A stretch of DNA of 64,000 nucleotides, from contig SMMW01000077.1 of assembly GCA_004794655.1 (NCBI GenBank), positions 1,411,215 through 1,475,214 on the forward strand, written 5' to 3'. The stretch comes from Marisa cornuarietis (taxonomy: Eukaryota > Mollusca > Gastropoda > Architaenioglossa > Ampullariidae). This document shows positions 11,313 to 21,176 of the stretch, in pieces. Every line of letters starts with the position of its first letter. The stretch's first letter is position 1. The position numbers and the translations under genes are program-made. The notes beneath the pieces are model-generated. The model was not told the DNA's origin and made no database searches. It saw nothing but the letters and a program-made list of their open reading frames with translations.

Positions 11313-11585
11313 CACATGTCACTACGAGCTTCTTAACCAAGCACAGTGCCAAGGTTTGCTTTAAGCCCACAAAGTTTGTTGTGGGAGGCAGAGCAGCAGC
11401 TGTTTGGGGGGACGTGTGAGGAACATCCCCCCCCTCCTCTTGGTCAGTGCGCTGGACTGAAACACGTCACGTGCTTTATTGGAAGCTCGTCAATCAGTCA
11501 ACTGGTGTCCTCAAGAATACACTTACCTGTTCTTGTGTCGTCAGGATGTCGGTGTACACAGATGTCAGTGGCCTTCTTCATTGTA

Positions 11586-11700
11586 AGTCAACAAAGATGT
11601 CAGATGTCAGATAACAAAGATGTCACATAACAAAGATGTCAGATAACAAAGATAACAAAGATGTCACATAACAAAGATGTCAGATAACAAAGTTTCACAA
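11586..11700. repeat. Short GTCAGATAACAAAGAT array
   Basis: About six degenerate copies in the exon 24-25 intron. The rest of 11313-11775 is unique sequence with nothing recognised. Confidence 0.85.
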
Positions 11701-11775
11701 AAGTCAACACAAACGTCACATCAAAGTTTTCTGCCGACACAAATGTCACGTGACAAGCTCACACAGTCGTCGTAC

Positions 11776-11981
11776 CTTGTAGCACGTGTTCTGATACCCC
11801 TGCCACCCATCAGGACATGGGGATGGGGTGGTGGTTATGGCAGGGGTTGTCGTCGTTGTCGTAGTGTAGCCCCTCCTGGGTATTTCACACACAAACGGCC
11901 GAAGCTGGCTACACGGGAGGTTCTGCCACAATCCAACGGGGCGCGCCATACTTAGCGCCACGCACGTGCTGCGTTCGTTGC
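11776..11981 (-). CDS. Exon 24: CTLD7 C-terminus, Thr linker, CTLD8 start
   Basis: Phase 1 in, phase 0 out. Encodes 'STCVALSMARPVGLWQN' and 'LRPFVCEIP', a run of seven Thr within 'GYTTTTTTTPAITTTPS', then 'CPDGWQGYQNTCYK'. One exon therefore bridges two domains, unlike CTLD4-5 and CTLD5-6, where the linker has its own exon. Donor AAG|GTACGA. Confidence 0.9.
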
Positions 11982-12214
11982 CTAGGTAACAGCACACACA
12001 TTATGTCAAAGGTTGCTATGAGATATTCTGGAGATATTTATTACAGATATAATTATGGTAATTATAATGTGAAAAGAGATAGTAAGTCTAAAAAACTGAA
12101 CTGCATTCCTGTCTGTCGTAACGACAATAATTGTCACAATAATAATTGGAAAGTGTTTTTCGTTGTGTATCAAGCGAAGTCAGAGTCACCCTGGGTACAA
12201 CAAAGACCTCTCAC

Positions 12215-12366
12215 CTGTGTGGTTTGAGCCCCAAGCGGTGTAGAACAGGGAGCTACCACTGGACCACCTGTAGGTCCCTGGTGTCGCGGTGTCCGACAAG
12301 CCTATCCAGTAATGGGGGGCTGACCTGAGGGTCACCAACTCTCCAGTGATGAAAAACTGCACTTCC
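12215..12366 (-). CDS. Exon 23: CTLD7, WIGL segment
   Basis: Phase 2 in, phase 1 out. Encodes 'EVQFFITGELVTLRSAPHYW' and then 'IGLSD', ending 'WGSNHTG'. The acceptor GATGATGACAG lies at the end of a (GAT)n run and is the only one that fits the phase from exon 22. A nearer GTGCAG (start 12356) would break the frame. No EPN. Confidence 0.83.
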
Positions 12367-12489
12367 CTGTCATCATCATCATCATCATCTAGACAGCTTT
12401 ACCAAGAGTATTTAAGCGTCGAGAGTCGTGAGTAAATTGGAAGAAAGACAACACAGGGCGATACTGAATGACCACACATACACACCAGT

Positions 12490-13205
12490 TGGACACTGGT
12501 CAAGCCGGCCCACCCGGGGTACCTGATGATACACAGTTGCGGCAAGGGCGCCCCATCGGGACTGATCTTGAGCTATGTGAAGTAAATATCTCACTGGGCG
12601 CCCTGTCCTTTCTTTCATGTCCCATCTTTTTTTCTCCTGTTTACCTCCACGTCTGTCTGGAGGATCGTCGTGTCTAGCGACATGGACACACTTTGTTTTC
12701 ACCTTTTAGCCGAGGCCAGCAGTGTTTTCTGGGAACCCTCCAGGGTGGCTACTGCGCTGCGTACGAAAAGGTTTGTTCTGTGTTCCTTGCAAGAGATTGG
12801 GAGCAGTCTCCTTAAGCATTTAGTTTCGTATGCCTGGATCCGACAGGTCACAACCTTCTGAACTACCACCTCTACCAGAAGATCTGGATTGGCCAGTCAG
12901 ACCAAATGGTCATGCCAGACAGACAACCAGCCAGACAGCAGAACATCTGCTGTAGGACTGTCCCTTACATGAAGTCCTCGGGAACCAGATTTGGACGAAG
13001 GAGATCACGCCAGCCTGGAGGACCTACGGCACACGACAGCGTTCGTCGGAGGGGTGGGCGTGTCCATTTGAGTGAAGGAGGAGGACGAGGAGGACGAGGA
13101 GAAGAAGAAGGAGGCCTGGATCCGTCTCTCCTTCTCCATGTCTTACAGCCGTACAGCAGACTAGGGCCGAAGGGTGACTTGCACAGCTTGTATTTAGTGG
13201 TCTAG
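12490..13205 (-). mobile_element. Truncated RTE-like LINE, interrupted
   Basis: Minus-strand reading gives 'SLLYGCKTW' with 'EKERRIQA' near 13110-13170, then 'RIQAYETKCLRRLLPIS' near 12800-12845, then 'TGRPVRYLL' near 12580. These match the reverse-transcriptase C-terminal region of the same LINE family as the plus-strand copy at 62.7-63.4 kb. Several stops and frameshifts. Split by the segment at 12846-13115. Confidence 0.75.
12846..13115 (+). mobile_element. About 270-bp insertion nested in the LINE fragment
   Basis: Flanked by the direct repeat GCCTGGATCCG (about 12832 and 13117), which behaves like a target-site duplication because LINE coding resumes on each side. Ends in a GAA/GAGGA-rich tail on the plus strand. 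Family not recognised. Confidence 0.55.
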
Positions 13206-13701
13206 CTTACTAGTCATTTCCATAATAGAGTTTTGAGTTTCTTTGTCTTCTCCCTTCTCGTATTCTTCGAGACAAGCAAGGCCAGCCCGAGCCTTCTACT
13301 GATTGTGGAATGGGGGGCCACATTCTGTCTTTACCACATTTTCAAACCAGATCGCTGAGGATCTGTTCCGTTGCTATTGCCACGTGAAATGACCAAACAG
13401 GGTGCGACACTAAGTCAAATCAACTTTACCAACCTCGGTGAATATGTGACAGGAGTGTCCTGTCACCTGGTCGATACCTTCATAATCCGAATATATAAAT
13501 ATATATGCAAGTAAATATACATCTCTGCCATATTAGTTTAAACGATGTGGATGTAGGATAATTTATGTTCAATAGCCAGATGATGCAGTCAGTAATATCT
13601 CCACGTATAATTTATTGAGAACAGACCGGAAACATTGGAAGGAAGAAGCATAACTTGACAGGAAGAAGACAGAAGTCAGCAGAAGATTGAAGGTGACTTA
13701 C
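13206..13701. other. Intron, unique sequence
   Basis: No gene or repeat family recognised. AT-rich around 13490-13530. Confidence 0.5.
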
Positions 13702-13823
13702 TTAGTGTTGACTGTCGCCAGATGACCCCCCATCTTGCTGTTACAGTAGCTCTCTGCTGCCGTCCATGGTGTCGACAGGCTGTCCACAATCAAGTAACAC
13801 AGCGAGCCGTAGCCCAGGGCTCC
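13702..13823 (-). CDS. Exon 22: CTLD7, N-terminal segment
   Basis: Phase 0 in, phase 2 out. Encodes 'GYGSLCYLIVDSLSTPW' and 'CNSKMGGHLATVNTK'. Acceptor GTGTACAG, donor CTAA|GTAAGT (full consensus). Confidence 0.88.
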
Positions 13824-14149
13824 CTGTACACCAACACACACGAGTCCTACACCAGCTGTCTATGTGGTGTGTGAGGGCAATGGTCTGCCTTCGTAACACC
13901 AAGCTCTTCACAACACCAAGCTCTTCACAAACTCACGGATCTCTTACTTCCCTCTAACTTTCACACAAACACTCTCAGGAATATCAATGGACAAAATGTT
14001 TTGATTTAACAGCTTAGCTTCCAAAATATTAATGAAAACGGAAATAATCTTACCTCTCTCTCAGTAGTGAAAGCTAGGGGGAAAATATAAAACCTTTAGT
14101 ATACTATAGTAACAGGCTGAGTGGAGTAAGTTAGAGATATACATTCCAG

Positions 14150-14466
14150 CACCCCACCCTCAACTTCTGCTTCGGCTTAAGTAAATCCACCATCGGGGTT
14201 CCAGCTCCCTCTCGGGTTTGACTGTCGTCCGTCATAAGTCCAGTTCCCTGGTATGTTTCATTACCTTCGCCATCCGTAATGAGTACTCTGGTTATGGTTT
14301 CTGTAACACGTATTTTTTACATGGTGGGGTTGTTAGCCCTACCACAACCTAATTTACCTCTAGATGAGGTGTCCACCTTAGTCGCCTCTTACGACATGGC
14401 TGGCTGGACAGCAGGGACCCTATTCTTACAATGCTCGCTAAGCAAGCATACCCCGGGGTCCCACGG
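14150..14466. mobile_element. Dispersed-repeat fragment inserted in the 56-bp array
   Basis: Array units occur on both sides (14095-14150 and from 14467), so this unique block with a GTCGTAAGAGGCGACTAAG core on the minus strand looks inserted. It resembles the GTAAGAGGCGACTAA-type core of non-LTR elements. Class uncertain. Confidence 0.5.
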
Positions 14467-17165
14467 GGCTGAGTGGAGCAAGTTAGAGAGATACATTGAG
14501 GATTTAGTACACTATTGTAACAGGCTGAGTGGAGTAAGTTAGAGAGATACATTGAGAATTTAGTACACTATTGTAACAGGCTGAGTGGAGTAAGTTAGAG
14601 AGATACATTGAGACTCTACTACACTATAGTAACAGGCTGAGTGGAGTAAGTTAGAGAGATACATTGAGGATTTAGTACACTATTGTAACAGGCTGAGTGG
14701 AGTAAGTTAGAGAGATACATTGAGGATTTAGTACACCATTGTAACAGGCTGAGTGGAGTAAGTTAGAGAGATACATTGAGAATTTAGTACACTATTGTAA
14801 CAGGCTGAGTGGAGTAAGTTAGAGAGATACATTGAGGATTTAGTACACCATTGTAACAGGCTGAGTGGAGTAAGTTAGAGAGATACATTGAGGATTTAGT
14901 ACACTATTGTAACAGGCTGAGTGGAGTAAGTTAGAGAGATACATTGAGAATTTAGTACACTATTGTAACAGGCTGAGTGGAGTAAGTTAGAGAGATACAT
15001 TGAGGATTTAGTACACTATTGTAACAGGCTGAGTGGAGTAAGTTAGAGAGATACATTGAGGATTTAGTACACCATTGTAACAGGCTGAGTGGAGTAAGTT
15101 AGAGATATACATTGAGGATTTAGTACACTATTGTAACAGGCTGAGTGGAGTAAGTTAGAGAGATACGTTGAGGATTTAGTACAGTATTGTAACAGGCTGA
15201 GTGGAGTAAGTTAGAGAGATACATTGAGGATTTAGTACACTATTGTAACAGGCTGAGTGGAGTAAGTTAGAGAGATACATTGAGACTCTACTACACTATA
15301 GTAACAGGCTGAGTGGAGTAAGTTAAATAGATACATTAAGACTCTACTACACTATTGTAACAGGCTGAGTGGAGTAAGTTAGAGAGATACATTAAGACTC
15401 TACTACACTATTGTAACAGGCTGAGTGGAGTAAGTTAGAGAGAAACATTAAGACTCTACTACACTATTGTAACAGGCTGAGTGGAGAAAGTTAGAGAGAT
15501 ACATTGAGACTCTACTACACTACTGTAACAGGCTAAGTGGAGTAAGTTAGAGAGATACATTGAGGATTTAGTACTCTATTGTAACAGGCTGAGTGGAGTA
15601 AGTTAGAGAGATACATTGAGAATTTAGTACACTATTGTAACAGGCTGAGTGGAGTAAGTTAGAGAGATACATTAAGACTCTACTACACTATTGTAACAGG
15701 CTAAGTGGAGTAAGTTAGAGAGATACATTGAGACTCTACTACACTATTGTAACAGGCTGAGTGGAGTAAGTTAGAGAGATACATTGAGACTCTACTACAC
15801 TATTGTAACAGGCTAAGTGGAGTAAGTTAGAGAGATACATTGAGACTCTACTACACTATTGTAACAGGCTGAGTGGAGTAAGTTAGAGAGATACATTGAG
15901 ACTCTACTACACTATTGTAACAGGCTAAGTGGAGTAAGTTAGAGAGATACATTGAGGATTTAGTACACTATTGTGACAGGCTGAGGGGAGTAAGTTAGAG
16001 ATACATTGAGACTCTACTACACTATTGTAACAGGCTGAGTGGAGTAAGTTAGAGAGATACATTGAGACTCTACTACACTATTGTAACAGGCTGAGTGGAG
16101 TAAGTTAGAGAGATACATTAGGACTCTACTACACTATTGTAACAGGCTGAGTGGAGTAAGTTAAAGAGAGATACATTGAGACTCTACTACACTATTGTAA
16201 CAGGCTGAGTGGAGTAAGTTAGAGAGAAAAACTGAGACTCTACTACACTATTGTAACAGGCTGAGTGGAGTAAGTTAGAGAGATACATTAAGACTCTACT
16301 ACACTATTGTAACAGGCTGAGTGGAGTAAGTTAGAGAGATACATTGAGACTCTACTACACTATTGTAACAGGCTGAGTGGAGTAAGTTAGAGAGATACAT
16401 TAAGACTCTACTACACTATTGTAACAGGCTGAGTGGAGTAAGTTAGAGAGATACATTAAGACTCTACTACACTATTGTAACAGGCTAAATGGAGTAAGTT
16501 AGAGAGATACATTGAGACTCTACTACACTATTGTAACAGGCTGAGTGGAGTAAGTTAGAGAGATACATTGAGGATTTAGTACACTATTGTGACAGGCTGA
16601 GGGGAGTAAGTTAGAGATACATTGAGACTCTACTACACTATTGTAACAGGCTGAGTGGAGTAAGTTAGAGAGATACATTAAGACTCTACTACACTATTGT
16701 AACAGGCTGAGTGGAGTAAGTTAGAGAGATACATTAGGACTCTACTACACTATTGTAACAGGCTGAGTGGAGTAAGTTAAAGAGAGATACATTGAGACTC
16801 TACTACACTATTGTAACAGGCTGAGTGGAGTAAGTTAGAGAGAAAAACTGAGACTCTACTACACTATTGTAACAGGCTGAGTGGAGTAAGTTAGAGAGAT
16901 ACATTAAGACTCTACTACACTATTGTAACAGGCTGAGTGGAGTAAGTTAGAGAGATACATTAAGACTCTACTACACTATTGTAACAGGCTGAGTGGAGTA
17001 AGTTAGAGAGATACATTGAGACTCTACTACACTATTGTAACAGGCTGAGTGGAGTAAGTTAGAGAGATACATTGAGACTCTACTACACTATTGTAACAGG
17101 CTGAGTGGAGTAAGTTAGAGAGATACATTAAGACTCTACTACACTATTGTAACAGGCTGAGTGGT
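14467..17165. repeat. 56-bp tandem array, about 48 copies
   Basis: Unit AGGCTGAGTGGAGTAAGTTA then GAGAGATACATT. Two variant classes (GAGGATTTAGTACAC and GAGACTCTACTACAC) occur in blocks. Part of the array (about 15960-16200 and 16580-16860) is itself duplicated. Intron between exons 21 and 22. Confidence 0.96.
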
Positions 17166-17219
17166 GTAAGGGAGCAATGTAGAGGCTACAGTATAATGAA
17201 GTATAAAGCCCATAAGTAG

Positions 17220-17664
17220 CTAGTAACCTCACTACTCACCATGGGGCAGTCATCAATATAGTTAGTAACCTCACTGCTCACCATGGGGCAGTCATTAATA
17301 TAGTTAGTACTCTCACTGCTCACCATGGGGCAGTCATCAATATAGTTAGTAACCTCACTACTCATCATGGGCAGTCATCAATATAGCTTGTAACCTCACT
17401 ACTCACCATGGGGCAGTCATCAATATAGTTAGTAACCTCACTACTCATCATGGGGCAGTCATCAATATAGCTTGTAACCTCACTACTCACCATGGGGCAG
17501 TCATCAATATAGTTAGTAACCTCACTGCTCACCATGGGGCAGTCATCAATATAGTTAGTAACCTCACTGCTCACCATGGGGCAGTCATCAATATAGTTAG
17601 TAACCTCACTACTCACCATGGGGCAGTCATCAATATAGTTAGTAACCTCACTACTCACCATGGG
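17220..17664. repeat. 42-bp array of the exon 21 donor, 11 copies
   Basis: In transcript sense each unit contains GCCCCATG|GTGAGTAGTG (or GTGAGC). Two copies have lost the donor (ATGAGT). Because 42 is a multiple of 3 and the unit has no stop, use of a later donor would add 14 residues per unit (VSSEVTNYIDDCPM) without shifting frame. One copy near 17370 lacks one base and breaks the frame. Confidence 0.96.
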
Positions 17665-17769
17665 GCAGCCAATCTGTAGCGGCGAGATGCTGGTCACTGC
17701 GCTGACTGTCATGGGCTTCTTGCACACGTAGCCAGTCTGAGTGGTGCACGCCTTCTTGAACCACTGGCC
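17659..17769 (-). CDS. Exon 21: CTLD6, C-terminal segment and start of CTLD7
   Basis: Phase 0 in and out. Encodes 'GQWFKKACTTQTGYVCKK' closing CTLD6 (no WND), a linker, and 'LQIGCPM' at the start of CTLD7. The donor CCCATG|GTGAGT is the first of 11 copies in a 42-bp array, and the reading frame stays open across seven of them. Confidence 0.87.
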
Positions 17770-17770
17770 C

Positions 17771-18275
17771 TGTCACACGCACACCACCCAGCGTCATGTC
17801 ACATGCACACCACCCAGCGTCATATCACATGCACAGCAGCCAGCATCATGTCACACACACCACCCAGCGTCACGTCACACACACCACCCAGCGTCATGTC
17901 ACTCCCACACCACCCAGCATCATGCCACACACACCACCCAGCGTCATGTCACACACACACCACCCAGCATCATGTCACATGCACACCACCCAGCATCATG
18001 CCACACACACCACCCAGCGTCATGTCACACCCACACCAACCAGCGTCATGTCACATGCACACCACCCAGCGTCATATCACATGCACAGCAGCCAGCATCA
18101 TGCCACACACACCACCCAGCGTCATGTCACACCCACACCAACCAGCGTCATGTCACACCCACACCAACCAGCGTCATGTCACATGCACACCACCCAGCGT
18201 CATGTCCCAGGCAAGCGTCATGTCACACACACCGACCAGCGTCATGTCACACACACCGACCAGCGTCATGTCACG
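17771..18275. repeat. About 20-26 bp CACCACCCAGCGTCATGTCA array
   Basis: About 22 copies abutting the exon 21 acceptor. The unit resembles the acceptor region with the AG changed. Confidence 0.93.
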
Positions 18276-18837
18276 GGCAAGAGGGCAAACGTGCAGATAA
18301 GGTGTTGGTTGTATGAGTTTCACACACAGCTACGAGTTTACATATTGTGTGGTTATACTTTTCACACATCTGATAGCTTTTACCTATGGATGGCTAGTGC
18401 TTTGCATCGTAACTAGTACACACTTCTAGTCGACGTCATCATCATCATCATCATCATCATCTTAGACCTGATTGATCGTAGGGACACGTGATGATATTAT
18501 TTCTAATTGTTTTCGGTTCTTTGACCTTCTCTGGGGCCAGCGAATGAGAGACGAGAGTTGTCTGCCCAATTCTGTCTCAAACTCTGTTTCTACCGCGAGA
18601 CACGTGATGAGGTTGAGGTTGACTAGTGTACAGTGTACGGCCGGACACCTACAGCTAACAGTGAGAGTTTGAGAGTCGGCGCTGGCGGGAGGGTAACTTG
18701 TAGCGTCACGGGAATCTGTGCTCTACGTCATCACTTCTACCAAAGCCTGCCAATCGCTTTCTCACAATGAGTCCGCTCTCGCGCGCCCTGCCCCTTGCCG
18801 CACAGCTCTTTCCTATGTGTCGCGGATCTCAAAGTGT
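18276..18837. other. Intron, unique sequence with an (ATC)n run at 18434-18460
   Basis: No coding or mobile sequence recognised. Confidence 0.5.
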
Positions 18838-18990
18838 GCAGGTGAAGACAGTCGTACACCTGCACACCTACAATCAAGTCTGTCAACAGGTGTCAACGTA
18901 CCGAGGTGAAGACAGTCGTACACCTGCACACCTACAATCAAGTCTGTCAACAGGTGTCAACGTACCGAGGTGAAGACAGTCGTACAGCCG
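18838..18990. repeat. 64-bp tandem copying the exon 20 donor, 3 donor copies
   Basis: Copies spaced 64 bp apart. Each carries the exon 20 end GACTGTCTTCACCTCG followed by the donor GTACGTTGAC. The genuine one is at 18966. The other two lie downstream in the transcript. Confidence 0.93.
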
Positions 18991-19120
18991 GACACTTCTC
19001 CCCCGGACGGCTCGTTGACGGCCCAGTTGGTAAATGTGACTGGAGAGTTGTCTGCCCATGTGAAAGATCCTGCCAGGTTGATGTCTGTCAGTCCAATCCA
19101 CATTCCTGGGTTGACGAGGT
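18966..19120 (-). CDS. Exon 20: CTLD6, WIGL and long-loop segment
   Basis: Phase 1 in, phase 0 out. Encodes 'NPGMWIGLTDINLAGSFTWA' and 'NWAVNEPSGGEVSGC'. EPS replaces EPN. Acceptor CTCACTGTCCGCAG, donor CTCG|GTACGT. The last 20 or so exon bases plus the donor are repeated twice more in a 64-bp tandem. Confidence 0.88.
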
Positions 19121-19367
19121 CTGCGGACAGTGAGAAGCTCATTACACGTCTGCTCCTTAATTATTCGCTAGTCAGTAGCCAGTCCAACAAACTTGTGTCC
19201 AGGTCTGCGGTGCAAGTCTGCGCCTGAGTCACGTGCTCACCCGTCAAACAAAACTTTGTCAAGGAGAGAAAGTTAGGAGACCGCACTTACCCAGGGGCCA
19301 ACTTGTTGTTGCTAGCCTACCCGGGGTGGTAAATGTTCTGAAGACAGTCACGTGACCTATGCCCTAC

Positions 19368-19658
19368 CTGCGTCACAGGCTCCACAGGACAAGGCGCAGT
19401 TAGCAAACATCCAGGTGGGGTTCTGCCGACACTCGCCCTCTGACGCCCACTGCACGCACTGCGCATGCGTGTGGGAGTTGGCGCAGGCCACGTGGCACTT
19501 GTCGCAGGCGTGTCTGCAGTTGAGACTCATCCACACCGGGTTGCGGTCACACTCACCCTCCTCCGCCCACTTCCGGCATTCCCCCTCGTCGTCGTGGGCG
19601 TTGTTGCAGACGGCTGACGACACACACAGCTCATCGTCAGCCTGGCTTGCATCAGTCG
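19368..19658 (-). CDS. ShKT double-domain exon inside the CTLD6 intron
   Basis: Encodes two six-cysteine ShKT domains. The first runs from 'CNNAHDDEGECRKWAEEGEC' through 'NPVWMSLNC' to its last Cys. The second contains 'CVQWASEGECRQNPTWMFAN'. ShKT is a small disulfide-rich extracellular module common in invertebrate secreted proteins. Proposed acceptor: CAACAACAG after a CTAAC branch-like site. An alternative is GTCGTCAG, starting at 19613. Donor GACGCAG|GTAGGG. Either acceptor gives a symmetric phase 1-1 exon, the phase of the intron it lies in. If included it would insert about 97 residues into CTLD6. It could be alternative, unused, or part of a nested gene whose other exons I could not see. 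Confidence 0.7.
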
Positions 19659-20210
19659 CTGTTGTTGTTGAGTTAGTGAGGAGGTGGCAGTGAGCAGGTG
19701 GCAGTGAGCAGTGAGTCTGGTGCACGCCATGCACAGTCCACTGGCAGGACAGTTGCACTCAGCAGTCAGCCGTAAGCTTGATGGTGCTCACCACATTACC
19801 CAAAGTGCAGCCATGCGGAAAGAGTGCGTGTCAAATAGCCCCGCCCCCACACCACGTGCTCCACCCATGCAGTGCCACCGCCAAGAGCTGTAGTTGCTGT
19901 CATGGGGCTGCTACACCCAGAAGTTATCACCAGCTATCGTCAGTCACACGCGATTAAAACTTCAGGTGACATTACAGGAGAGTTGTGAGCTCGACACTGG
20001 AGTTACAGGAGCGAGACCGACACCATAGCAACCAGGAGGGACGTGCACGTGAATCCTCAGTTTGTTCTGATGAGACTAAAGTCTTTATGTTACATTGTTA
20101 CAGTCAACGTGTAAATGTTTCAAACTATGTTTGTGAACGCCACTGCGTCAACTTGATGATCAGGCTGATTGCTGTATTAGCCCAACACCGTCATCTTCAA
20201 GTTACAGACA
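19659..20210. other. Intron, unique sequence upstream of the ShKT exon
   Basis: No further exon of a nested gene could be identified. A GGGGCGGGGC block occurs near 19842 on the minus strand, but no start or signal peptide follows. Confidence 0.45.
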
Positions 20211-20212
20211 TG

Positions 20213-21035
20213 CAGCGTTACAGCGTCACAGTGTTACAGTGTTATAGTGTTATAGTGTTATAGTTTTACAGTGTTACAGTGTTACGTTACAGTGTTGCAG
20301 CGTTACAGTGTTACAGTGTTATAGTTTTACAGTGTTACAGTGTTATAGTGTTATAGTTTTACAGTGTTACAGTGTTACGTTACAGTGTTGCAGCGTTACA
20401 GCGTCACAGTGTTACAGTGTTATAGTGTTATAGTTTTACAGTGTTACAGTGTTACGTTGCAGCGTTACAGCGTCACAGTGTTACAGTGTTATAGTTTTAC
20501 AGTGTTACAGTGTTATAGTGTTATAGTTTTACAGTGTTACAGTGTTACGTTACAGTTTTGCAGCGTTACAGCGTCACAGTGTTACAGTGTTATAGTTTTA
20601 CAGTGTTACAGTGTTATAGTGTTATAGTTTTACAGTGTTACAGTGTTACGTTACAGTGTTGCAGCGTTACAGCGTCACAGTGTTACAGTGTTATAGTGTT
20701 ATAGTTTTACAGTGTTACAGTGTTACGTTACAGTGTTGCAGCGTTACAGCGTCACAGTGTTACAGTGTTATAGTTTTACAGTGTTACAGTGTTATAGTGT
20801 TACAGTGTTACAGTTTTACAGTGTTACAGTGTTACGTTACAGTGTTGCAGCGTTACAGCGTCACAGTGTTACAGTGTTATAGTGTTATAGCGTTATAGTT
20901 TTACAGTGTTACAGTGTTATAGTGTTATAGCGTTATAGTTTTACAGTGTTACAGTGTTATAGCGTTATAGTTTTGCAGTGTTACAGTGTTACGTTACAGT
21001 GTTGCAGCGTTACAGTGTCACATCATTTTATAATG
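20213..21035. repeat. GTTACAGTGTTATAGTGTTA array, left of the LINE
   Basis: Degenerate 11-bp-based array with a higher-order period of about 135-150 bp (GTTACGTTACAGTGTTGCAG landmarks). Ends in CACATCATTTTATAAT, immediately before the LINE. Confidence 0.93.
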
Positions 21036-21176
21036 TGAGTACAACTCATAGGCGCGGTCAGACATGTTTCCGACTGCTTCCGATGGAATTTAGAAAATCT
21101 ACATTATTTCTACTACATTATATCACCTCAGACTAAAATTGTGAATTCCACTGTGTGTAGTACATATTTACTGGTC

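Noticed and set aside
10439..11419. Series of nested 66-89 codon plus-strand frames
   Set aside because: Register copies of the 71-bp array upstream of exon 25.
12215..12356. Exon 23 starting at GTGCAG
   Set aside because: Phase 0 start does not match the phase 2 end of exon 22. The GACAG ten bases upstream does.
12870..13200. Plus-strand gene encoding a WIG-like motif
   Set aside because: Only one short lectin-like stretch, then unrelated residues. The region is an insertion in a LINE fragment.
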